Shown here in pieces: positions 10,939 through 21,606 of a DNA stretch of 64,000 nucleotides; the first letter of the stretch is position 1, and each line of letters opens with the position of its first letter. Under the pieces are notes generated by a model. The model did no database searches, had not been told where the DNA came from, and was given only the letters and a program-made list of their open reading frames with translations. The translations under genes and the position numbers were made by a program. Origin of the DNA: Owenia fusiformis (taxonomy: Eukaryota > Annelida > Polychaeta > Sabellida > Oweniidae); the NCBI GenBank assembly GCA_903813345.2, contig CAIIXF020000001.1, positions 56,716,270-56,780,269 on the forward strand, written 5' to 3'.

Positions 10939-12830
10939 GTAAAGATGTCGGTGTGGAATCCAAACCAAACCACAACTCAATTAAGACGATTCGTTTGAGT
11001 TCTGCAAATATTATCCCCGAGAGAGCACCATGGAAAATAAGTAATGTTTCATTGTTAATGTATCATTTGAATTTTGCATTGTCTCTAAGGTTTAGTCGAC
11101 ATTTCCTATCCCCATGACACCTCTATCAACAGCTTCACAGCATGTCCTACGAGTGGAGTTAATATCATTCGTGATTGCCCTTAATTATATACAATATGTA
11201 CTACACCCTTTATTTCCAGAACGATGCCTGGCAACATTACTTGTTAAATGGCCTCTTTTGTAATATAGTATTACCATAAACCGTTTAATAAGTGGAATTA
11301 TACCGTCTAATTTTTATCTATTTCCTCTTTACATGAAAATTGACCGAAATAATTATCCTTTCTCGAACACTTAACATAAACAATGTCGAAATGAAAATTC
11401 CTTCAATGTTGCATCAGGGATGAAGGATAACAAGAAAGCAATTTAGCGAAGTCAAATAAGTATTATAGTTATTTTATGCTAAATCATTTCATTGCCATAG
11501 AGGATTACGAAAGAGACCATTCAATTATGAACAAATATTGACAGAAAATGACTAGAATTCTCTAAAAGATCAGATTTCTCATCGCCAGGAAATTTCAAAA
11601 CAGGGACAGATTTTTTCAATTTAGCATCGAGTTAGTTCAACCTATTATATCAGAAAAATAATACGTTTTTTGACTTACTAATAAAAGTAACTCATGCTTT
11701 AATGTTATTTATGAAAATGATGCGGAAATTCAATTTATCCCAAAACTTCATAATACAGAGCTGGCTGCTGCTTTTCTCACTTTTAGTGGGTGGATATGGA
11801 AAGGTATGTTTATTTACTGTTATTACGTAAAGATTCTTATTGGAAATCAATGATATGGTGTACTTTGTATCCATTAACCAACTTTAGCATCATGAGTTTG
11901 TTTAAAATGAAGGTATATTCTTATCGACGCACTTAAGTTGAAATAATTGGACAATAGAATCAATGCCCAAAATAGATGACGAAAGAATTCTTGGCATATT
12001 TAACTTGGGTGATAGAGAAAATCAATCTGTCTCACTCGTGAGTGATCACATTGATAGCTCTTAACACAATTGGATTGTTCTGACAATGTTTGTCAAACTG
12101 TTGTTTTCATTGGGAATGAAAGGTGCGTAACTTTACTGACATCCTATAGCAGGTACCTTTTGCATTTGTTCGACTTCGCTTCTAAAAAGAGAGCTTCATC
12201 TTCAGTAGTTTATAACTAGACTGAGCGCAGGGTAGCAAGTAACGTATTTTCAACAAGGACAGGCAAAGGGTATATATATGTTTATATGCATATACGAGTC
12301 GTATAAATGATCCATTTATATCAAAATGACCGACAATTAATGGCCAACCATTAAGCCAATCGAGGCATGGGGCATAATAGTAGAAGTATTATTAGTATCA
12401 AATGGATATTGAAAAATTCAAATTATAAAAACCATCGGAAAGCTTGTTTGACAAACGTTAAGGTGTCTATTTAATTCTAAAATTATTATTTCTTGATCAG
12501 AATGTATAAATCTAATATTCTTGAAATAAAAAATAATTATTTAGTTTTTCAAAAGGCAAAGTAAATTAAATTGGTAAAAATAAAACCATGGCATTTCTTT
12601 AGCGTCTTTATTCGATTTTCAATTACAGTATATATTTGATATTTAAATGTTCTTGTTTGAATTTTCATTTTTCAATTCAAACATTCAAATTTTTGTTCAA
12701 TCCTTTGAATTCTTATATAATGTTCACTTTTTGATTTTGATATTGCAATTTTAGTACATTTGTTTAAATGTCGATCTTCAGAATTTGATAAAAATGAATA
12801 GAATACTGTATTAAGTCATACGTTGAAAAT
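10939..12830. other. Possible intron / gene-free stretch
   Basis: No exon recognised. About 12150-12260 resembles 46790-46880 (shared TTGCATTTGTTCGACTTC-like, AAAAGAGAGCTTC, AGTTTATAA and GCGCAGGGTAG words), a dispersed repeat. An inverted relative lies near 43555-43620. Confidence 0.45.
12319..12435 (+). repeat. Dispersed repeat R2, copy 2
   Basis: Second copy of the 7187-7304 repeat, same orientation, with a handful of substitutions. It sits about 0.4 kb upstream of the first well-supported exon of the Cys-rich gene. Confidence 0.8.
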
Positions 12831-13013
12831 ATGAGATACCTCATATATACTTTGGTAAAACGCTTTAGGAAGAAATCTGCCCGTGCGTCTGGAAAGAAAT
12901 TGGACCAAGCGACTGGTACTATACAACCCCTCGATGTTCATGCCCCATATCATCTGAGTGTCCAACGGAATGGAACGATTCTGATGACATGTCAGTTACG
13001 TTTAGATGGCCAG
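12831..13013 (+). CDS. Cys-rich gene, exon with basic N-terminus
   Basis: Encodes a basic start (VKRFRKKSARASGKK) then PLDVHAPYHLSVQRNGTI and one cysteine, ending LRLDGQ at a CAG|GTAGGT donor. An N-glycosylation sequon is present (NGT). The 5' edge is uncertain: the ATG at 12831 may lie in intron, with the true acceptor in CGCTTTAG|GAAG|AAA near 12868-12872. Confidence 0.45.
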
Positions 13014-16000
13014 GTAGGTGGTCTTAATAGCAAATCAATAGATAGGTGGTCTCAACGACAAATCAATCGAAAATGGAGAATAATTGGCAAGGGTTTTGGG
13101 ACCGCCATTTTGTCACTCATTTTGTCTTAGATTATTATTAGAATTTTCATTTAAAGTGTTGGTTATTTAGTTATTAATCGAAATATGTAATTGGTCGCTT
13201 TAAAAAAACTTGATTAACCTACGACGTATAGCGTATCCGTTCTTGGATTGGTAGAACAATATCTGTATAAAACCTAATCAAAATAGATAGATGTTTTGAA
13301 GTCATATATCTAGTATAGCAAATGCCAGAGGTCTAACAAAGAGTGAGCCAAAAACTTCATCCAGAAAAACATTCCCATCTTTTCAAAGGCCTCTTTCCTA
13401 AAGTACTCTCTCATTGACTAACTAGTAACTTTTGAGAATTTTATATGATGCTGTCTCTTATTAAAATATTTTAAAAATAATTTTTATTTATCTTAAATGT
13501 ACATTCATCTCAGTAATGAAAATATTATTTCGATCTACGTGTAGGTTTACCGTATAAAATGCTTCCTACAATTTCCAACACAGAAAATATATTCTTCATA
13601 TATAATTGTACATGTATCACTTGATTGATGTACAACGTCTATAAATGGAGCAATCTCAATATTGATAGAAATATGTCCCGCAATAAAATACTTAATAATT
13701 CATGTTTATGGTCAAGATTACAACATCCGACCTTGGTTTTTTATTATAATTTACGACATATAATAATCCGGATGGAGTGGCTCAATGAAACAATATTCAG
13801 TCATTGTTGAACATAATGGAACATTTACGAGTTGTCAATCATGTTTAATATTTTTAGATCGACTGGAATACGTACTTCAGATGAAATTCTGCGACCATAT
13901 TTATCAACCAAACTCCCCCCTCTGCAAAGAAGAGCCCGGAAATGTGGCTTTTACTCTATCAAGACATCCCCCCGATATCAGAGCCAATCACTTGGCCCAT
14001 GCTAACTGTAAGTGCCAACCGGGAGTCGCTGCCATGATGAAGTCTCAATGGCAAGAAGAAGGACCAGACTCCTCAGTAACATACCACAATTTTACATGTT
14101 ATCAGGTATTGTAATAGTGTATTATGCATTTTCATAAAAATAAAGTGCGGAGAAAGCATGAAACTGAAGTTCAATTTGAAAAAGTATAACGATATCTCAA
14201 TAAATCCCAAAAGCAAATGGAATCCAATTGTGCAAAACACAGGTTTTAAAAATATTAAAGATACATAATCATAGATCTAAATAAGCATATACCATGCTTT
14301 CATATGTCACTTGAAAAAAATCAAGCGGCAATCGATGCGATGACGATGACGCTATCAATTTCAACCCGTGGCACAATCACGATGTCCAACCAAAACGCTC
14401 TTACATGCACGACGGAGTGTTACATTACTGAAGCTAACCCTACTATCACACCAAACTAGTTCTCACTACGTTTTCGAAAACGGGCTTCAACTGTGTACAA
14501 ACGGACTCTGGACCTACTAAGAACCGTTTGGGATCTATTTACAAACTTCATCGAACGTACTCGAACGGGTAGGTCCTCTAGAACTTAGACAATGCTCAAA
14601 ATGTTCTCGTGGTCGTCACGTCTACAATTAGAACGAGTGACAACGTACTAACGACGAGCTGGACGTACTACGAACGGAACCGTCGTACTTCAATCCTACT
14701 AGGGACGTTTTAACAACGCGTTGAACTGTCTGAGGACGTGTTGAGAACGAGGTAGAACTAATTGCAAACTGATTTAAACTGATTAAGAACGTGTTTAACA
14801 CTGCTTATGAACGTGTTAGCAAAAATATAGCTATCACACAAAACAAGTTGCCACTGCGTTCTTCAAAACTGGTTTTAAACTGTGTGCGAACGGAATGATC
14901 GTAGCTGCAACTTTCTAAGGTCTATTTACGAACTTTATGATCGTTCTCAGACGGGAATGTGATTTTAGAATTTTGAATCGATTCAACGTTCGATGGCGAC
15001 CATACCGTTCTGTAATCAGGTCATGTTGACCTTCTAGACTAAGGGACGCGTTCTACTACGTTGCACACCGACGTAGTGCGACCTGAACGAACTGCGAACG
15101 AGATGGACGTATTGACGACTGTTTAAGAGCGAAGAAGCTAATTATTTCAGACATATTTCCCGACCACAGCCAGATTGAGCTCGTTTTACGACGTTTTCGT
15201 AGGACTGGCAAGAACGGGTAAGAACTAGTTTGGTGTGATAGGGGGGTAAACAAAGAAACGCTTCGGAGTTGGAAAAATAGCGGGCGGGATTGATGGGCCG
15301 TCTGACGATTTCCCAAATAATGGGAATAAGAGGTATGTGTTACGTATTTCGAGTATACCATTCGATGGGTGTGATATTCATGTTGTACTTGGCTGGTTGT
15401 TGACGTTTGAAGCAACTTGGAAGTGCTGTACGAAGCAGTATAGTTATCAAAATTCATAAACGAATTTGTCAGTCTACCGGTCGAAACCACTTTTGTCGAG
15501 ACATGTGATTAGTTCCAAAGTTTCAACACACCATGCATTATCGTAATTGTGATTTGATGACCGAAAATCCAGTCTTAAAAATGATTATAATCTCATATTT
15601 AAGAAACGCTGCGACCTGGTTAATATAGTGAACTGGAAACGTTGTGGGACTAGTCTAGATATGTTTAGGCATTTAGGAATTAGCTTGACTTTCTTTTTCA
15701 GGAAGAGAAAGAAAATATATATTATATCCATTGGCATCAAAAGAAGAGAGATTAATTCACATATAAACGTTTTGTTTCTTTGTCAATAGTTTTAGCACAC
15801 ACGTAGGCATATCACCTGATGTAGGCTTCAGTCGGCTTGTTGCATGTGTAGCACCACCAGGTTGAGAAGTTTCAATTTTAGAGATAGATTCGATTACGAA
15901 CTCTTCTCTAATGATCTGAAAATAACATTCTGATACTCATAGCATCTCTCTCTGTTGCATCGCAGATCTCTCCAGAAAAATAGAGATGGAGAGGGCGTGG

Positions 16001-19000
16001 CTTACCACGATGTGAAAATGATATCAAAACAAAATGGTAAGAGCGTTCCTAAAATTGTGTCCAAAATAAACGGAGCGTTTCGAGGAAAACAAGTGATTTT
16101 TCGAGAACAAGTAATGGATTTGGACTAGGATTCTAGCAAATGAGAATATACGAGTTTGTGATCTACTACTTTGACAGAAAGATTGACGTTTTCATTTAAA
16201 TACTAATAAATTTAATTCGTAATTTGTGGTCAATTCGCAACTTCAGATTCGTTCCATCTACACTACGGAGCTTTGATCAAGCAAATAACAGTTTACCACC
16301 AGAAGTTGAATAAATAATATAAGATCTTTGCTCGGGGTATTGTTCATCGAATGGTACATAATATGTCACCATATAACATATGTTATCAGGCCCGTAAGAC
16401 ACTTTTCTCCAAGGGGGGTGCGGTTTTTAGCTTACTAAAGAGAATATAAAATTGTCATTTTTTTGCCGCGTAATCAAATCGCGTAAGACAGAGGGGGGGG
16501 GGGTCAGTTACTCCCTATATTGGTTTGGAATTAACAAATGCAACTTCCAAACGTTCCAATTGTTTTGTAGGGGGTATGAGGAGTGGTCCACTCCCCCTAG
16601 AAAATTTTACAGTTTTGAGATGCTATTTGGTGCTTTCTGGGCACTTTCAATGTGTAAGTTTCTAAGTAGTACGCCACCACCACGGGAATAAGAGTTGAGT
16701 GAATAAAAAACTGAGCATTCAGGGCCTAGGGGGTCTGGGGGTTCTCCCCCCAGGAAAATTTTGAAATTTGGTTGTATTTGGAGCGAATTTGCAACCATCT
16801 GGTACGCCTGTGCGATATGAGTCAATAAGAAAAATGTGAATTTTTTTTTCAAATTCTTTTAGGGGTGTCAAAGAGGATGAGAGGGTGAAGTGGGGTGGGG
16901 TGCCAGTAGGGGCGCAAGGGGTTGTCCCCCAGAAACATTGACCATATCAAGGTGCTATTTGATGATGTCTGGGCACTTAAAAAATGTCTGAGACAATACA
17001 TGAAATTCAGAATATTTTCTTTTGTTTTGTGGGGGATGTGAGGGGTGGCTAACTCTCCTTGAAAATTTTACAATTTAAAGATGGTATTTGGTGCTTCTGG
17101 GCACTTTTAAAGTGTATTAGTCAATAAAAACATTGAAAAACAATCACAATTTTTTTCAAATTTTGGGGGTGTCAAAGGGGGGAGGGGTGCCAGAGGGGGA
17201 GGTGGGGCTGGGGTGCCAGAGGGGGAGCAAGTGTTTGTCCCCCATATCAAAATTTACAATATCAAGGTGCTAATCGATGAAGTTTGGGCACTTTAAAAGT
17301 GTCTGTGCCTAAAAGTGCCTATTTCCCAAGAAAATTTTACAATTTTAAGATGCTATTTGGTGCTTTCTGGGCACTTTTTGGGGTGTTAAGGGGGGGGGGG
17401 GGGGCTGCCAGAGGGGGAGGTGGAGTGGGGATGCCAGAGGACGAGTAAGTGTTAGTCTTCCAGAATCATTAACTTTATCAAGGATCGAGCTATTTGATGA
17501 TGTCTGGGCAATTTAAAAGTGTCTGAGACAAAACACTAAAATAAATTTAGAACTTTCCATTGTTTTGTTTGGGGTGTGAGGGGTGGCCCACTCCCCCTAG
17601 AAAACTTTACAATTTTACGACGCTTTTTGGTGCTTTCTGGGCACTTTCAAAGTGTATGAGTCAATTAAAGAATTTGAGAAAATCACAATTTTTTTGGGGG
17701 GGGGGGGTCAAGGGGGGGGGGCAGAGGGGGGGCGCCAGAGTGGGGGGGGGGGGCAAGTGCAAGATGCAAGAGGGGGAGCAAGTCCCCCAGAAACACTAAC
17801 TATATCAAGGAGCTATTTGATGATGTCTGGGCACTTTAAAAGTGTCTGAGACAAAACACTAAAATAAAAGAACTTTCCATTGTTTTGTGGGGGGTGTGAG
17901 GGGTGGCCAATACCCCTAGAAAATTTTTCAATTTTAAGATGCTATTTGGTGCTTTCTGGGTACTTTCAAAGTGTATGAGTCAATGAAAAAAAAATTACAA
18001 AAAAAATATTTTTCAAAAAAAACATTTTTTTCAAATTTTTTTGTGGGGTGACAAAGGGGGGTGCGGTCGCACCCATCGCACCCCCCCCCCCATCTGACGG
18101 CCCTGGTTATGTAGGAGAAACGAGTGAAACAATACTTACGGTCATAGTAGGATCTTCAAAAGCCACCATTTTATTTCGCTCCGCAGCGTTTCCACGTGAA
18201 TGAAACGCTCCGTCGTGCATGTAAGAGCGTTTGGGTTGGACACCGTGACAATTTTCTTTGGTTTACAAAATCAATTTTTATTGGAATATCAAACCACTAG
18301 AACGCCAGATTGCGAATTAAATAGGTCTCTCACTCTCTGACTTAAATTTTTTTATGTGGAACCAGAATCATGAAACTAAATGTCTTAATAAATGGTTGTT
18401 TTTGGTCATTTGTGAACATTATTGTAAAATATGGTTCAGACCAAATGTCTTTGACACGACTATTATTGACATACATTGATATGTATTGGTAAATGTCGTT
18501 ATTAACACTGTATTATTGACATAGTGTCATTTTGAATTTCCACTCCCATCATTCTAAACAACTTAATTTCCCCCAAAACTCTCAAATTAATGCTAACGAG
18601 TAGCATCTATTATTGAACACACCGAAATCAATTAATCTTATTCCAAAATACATTAATGTTGTTCAAAGTTTTTATTTTTATTTACTTTTTATAATTTCAT
18701 TATTTAATACATGACTTAAATCAGAGAGAAACAACTTCCGAATCGTTTGAAAAGCCGTCTTTTTAATTTCTCGCCATTTTAAAAACAAAGACTATGTAGA
18801 TCATCCACATGATTCGATCAAACTAAAAATATCGAAATCGACAATTGCCGTCCGCCATCTTAGATGCGAAGGTTACGGCTGTTACCTTCGCTTGATACTG
18901 ACCAGTGATCAATTGGCAGTTGAGTGAAAATAAAACCTATATACATATACAAGTATATCCGAGTACATCCATATGGTTCGGCGATTATATAATTTTGAAT

Positions 19001-19333
19001 GGGGCCTTAAAGGAAACGACTAAAGTAGTTCCTATTCCAGTACTCGTTCACATATATTGCAGAATGACCTGCTAAATAGTACGTTAAAGATTGCATTAAA
19101 GTCTAAATGGTTTAAATCACAATTGCATTTTCTTATTTGCTTTTAAGCCAAGATGCAGCCAAACTGACTTTTGTCGTTTGGACTATTTCGATGGACACAT
19201 TGAGCACAGCTGTTTCTGTCCACAAGGTTCCACTTGCGAGCGAACAACGGACAATTCAAACAAAATTAACAGAAGAGGACTGGAGCACGTATATGACATC
19301 TATGAATGCAAGAAGTCACCATACTGGGGTTAA
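12831..19333 (+). CDS. Cysteine-rich, probably secreted protein (three-exon model)
   Basis: Exons 12831-13013, 13881-14105 and 19148-19333 join in phase 0 (CAG|GTAGGT, TTCAG|ATG, CAG|GTATTG, TTTTAAG|CCA) to a 197-codon frame ending in TAA. The product has 12 cysteines (1+5+6), enough for six disulphides: C-x10-C, NCKCQPG and FTCYQ in exon 2, then PRCSQTDFC, HSCFCPQGSTC and YEC in exon 3. This spacing is typical of extracellular ligands or binding proteins. It recalls Argos/giant-lens-like EGF-pathway antagonists, but I cannot confirm that without alignment. The 61-residue first exon has no signal peptide of its own; one may be supplied by 10804-10938. Intron 2 (5 kb) hosts nested transposons. 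Confidence 0.5.
13881..14105 (+). CDS. Cys-rich gene, middle exon
   Basis: 75 codons with five cysteines (KFC, PLC, NCKC, FTC). Acceptor TACTTCAG and donor CAG|GTATTG are both phase 0. An earlier AG at 13856 would be out of phase with the preceding exon. Contains one NFT sequon. Composition (Pro, His, Gln, Cys) differs from the AT-rich noise frames around it. Confidence 0.5.
14438..15246. mobile_element. Nested 809-bp element with TAA target (Harbinger-like)
   Basis: Ends carry CTATCACACCAAACTAGTTC on the left (from 14444) and its exact complement on the right (to ~15240), flanked by TAA on both sides, as in PIF/Harbinger insertions. Inside, two ~390-bp tandem units start at about 14440 and 14829 and share AACTGTGT, GCGAACGGA-like and CTATTTACGAACTT words. 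The 144-codon minus frame near 15056-15490 crosses the right boundary and is not a transposase. Confidence 0.7.
16387..18105. mobile_element. Nested G-rich element with CAGGGCCG ends (hAT-like?)
   Basis: Left end CAGGCCCGTAAGA, right end complement of CAGGGCCGTCAGA, exact 5-bp flanks GTTAT (16382-16386 and 18106-18110). The interior is an array of diverged monomers containing TTTCTGGGCACTTT, in two alternating variants, with G runs of 10 or more. CAGGG ends and 5-bp duplication fit some hAT groups; the superfamily remains an inference. No transposase frame. Confidence 0.7.
19148..19333 (+). CDS. Cys-rich gene, last exon
   Basis: Acceptor CTTTTAAG, then 61 codons to TAA with six cysteines. 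The Cys-rich frame differs from the longer open frame that starts nearby at 19137, which codes for no comparable pattern. The exon follows the 14105 donor in phase, which is the main support for joining across the 5-kb intron. Confidence 0.5.
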   Translation, partial: PRCSQTDFCRLDYFDGHIEHSCFCPQGSTCERTTDNSNKINRRGLEHVYDIYECKKSPYWG

Positions 19334-21606
19334 TCTCAAAGTATTCTTGAACAATCGTGGACTACTCTGGGACATGGACAATTAAATTAAAATCTATAAC
19401 GCATGATCTACAGCCAAAAATGCTTATGATGCTATTAAATATACTTACAACTGATAAACAATTAAACAGGTATAAAGTTGTATTTGATTGTATCAGAGGT
19501 TAATGGGTAATCAAAAATTTCATAGCTAGATCATGATTCATGATCTCCGAATTTCTAGTATATTTCACAACATCTGAACAATGGTAATCAAAAAGACAAT
19601 TAATATTGTAATACATATGTACCGGTAGGCTTTTAAGATATTGGGGAGCTTTAGCTTGCAATGTTTTTCACAACGTAAACGTAAACGGAAAATATTTAAG
19701 CGATGCATGTGTATGGGCGATTGGCCATACGTATAGGTTGACGTTTCGATTTTATATGCAAGCTTAAAATCCCTACTGTTCGAAAAATCCTCCTGCTAAA
19801 GGGACTAGACGGAATAGAGGCGATTTAAGAATAAATTCCGGAAAACGTTGACGTGAACAATATTTACTCGCATCATCCCCTGTCGAGTCTTTTTTCTAAA
19901 GTCCAACAAATCTGCATCTACTTCGGGATAATCTTTCGATTTTCGAGGTATACTCTGGCCAAACAATTGGAAATGATTCGTTTCCTTTTTTCAATTGACT
20001 TTTGATATTTTTGCATATCAATTCTTCAATTACTCCTTTATTTGATCAGATATCTCAATGTTTACAAAGTATAATCTATCCTTATAATTTCTTTTAGTTA
20101 ACAGGAGTTTCATTTGTAGACCATATGTAATTCAACAATACACTACTAAATTGCCATTCAGCCTTGTACAACATTAGGGTTAACATTGGTCCACCGTTGT
20201 TCCTTTAATATACAGCGGACTAAACTCAATGATATGTTTATTCTAGAAATTCCGACTGGGTACGCCATATTTAATTAGGCCAAAGAAATGTGAAAAAACA
20301 ATTAAAGTACAAGTAGTGAAACTGAATTTACACTAGGTGATCAATGTCAATTCAATCTATACTAAGTAAAGATACATTTAGCCCACACTTAATCTAATGA
20401 CTTATCAGTTGTCTTTGATCTTTCACGTGGGATTCAATTATCGTGTAGGACTCAATCAATTTCATTTTGTTCATTCTGTCACTGTAATGGCAATACAAAT
20501 ACAAAGGCTTCATAACTAAATTTCGTACTAAGCATGGTTTTATCATCCACTTACTTGAATTTATTCACACGTGGGGTTTATGTCAAAGTGATAAAATTTA
20601 CAAATAGTACAAATCTTATTTTAATTTGATAGCCTGAATAGCTTAAAAGTGAATTTCATCATATTTCTATTTCTGTTCGTGGGAATATCTTAAGTGTTGT
20701 TAAAAGTTAGTTTTATTGATTTAAACATTGTATTGAATGTGGATGGATGATGTATTCCCTCATCAAATGTAGTCGCCCGCGCTTTTCGAAATATATTATG
20801 CCAACTATATCATTCAGAACTTTTGATCTATTGTGGTTTATGATTTTTAAAATTCCAATTGTACTTATGTGGTACATACTTCATTGTTATTAATTCGGTC
20901 CGCCCATATCCACGACAATACTCAAATGAATGAATGAATATTTATAGCGACACAAAAGTGTATTTGTATATTTTTTGTGTTGCAAAATATATACTAACTA
21001 TTGTTATGTTGTAACTGAAAAAATGGGAACGAGTATTATTTCATCCCAATATTTGGACATTAGCATGTACCTTTATTTTAACCTGGATTATACATTGTAA
21101 GTACTACTAACCAAATGTTCGAGTTTGATTGGTCAATGAGCGGTCCACAAAATCACAAATGTTGAATTTCTCAATATGTATTTAAAAAGATAAGTTATCT
21201 TCAACACGCATTGTTACACGAAGACTGTTCATGATACTACAGTACATGAGTAAGCTACTACAATCACAATATCTCGCAATACTTTCTATAAGTGTCATAT
21301 ATGCACAGACATTAAAGAAAATGGTTAAACACGAACGATCCATTCATTTTTGAAGCCGAATTACACCTCCTTCGGTAATATACAACATGCATTTAGGTGT
21401 ATTTATCTTTGACTTGATATCGGTCAAATTGCGCCATTCATCATTGTATTTTTAACAGGACGACAACAGTTTCAAGTAGGCATATACATTGACAGATTTG
21501 AAGAGTAAAGCGAACACATACACTTAACAGGTAATTTATCGAAATGTATTGTAATGTAAGGAAATAAAAAGACGTTTGTTACGTGCACGTGTCGATACGA
21601 TTTCAA
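19334..21606. other. Intergenic stretch and possible 5' leader
   Basis: No exon recognised in most of it. TTTTTAACAG at 21449-21458 is a fair 3' splice site and could start the 5' leader exon of the next gene. A short upstream frame (ATG at 21544, TAA within eight codons) precedes the main start. Confidence 0.4.

Larger units (their letters stand above)
14378..18247. mobile_element. Outer DNA transposon of a three-element nest
   Basis: Ends CACGATGTCCAACC and GGTTGGACACCGTG belong to ~48-bp terminal inverted repeats that also include ACGCTCTTACATGCACGACG on both sides. The 5-bp flanks ACAAT (14373-14377 and 18248-18252) match exactly. Removing the two internal insertions leaves about 1.3 kb with no transposase frame, so non-autonomous. 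It lies in intron 2 of the Cys-rich gene. Confidence 0.8.

Noticed and set aside
15056-15490. 144-codon minus-strand frame, considered as transposase remnant
   Set aside because: It crosses the right boundary of the TAA-flanked element and shows no transposase or zinc-finger signature.
16452-17849. Gly-rich frames of 65-81 codons
   Set aside because: They come from G runs within the nested element and have no conserved domain or splice context.
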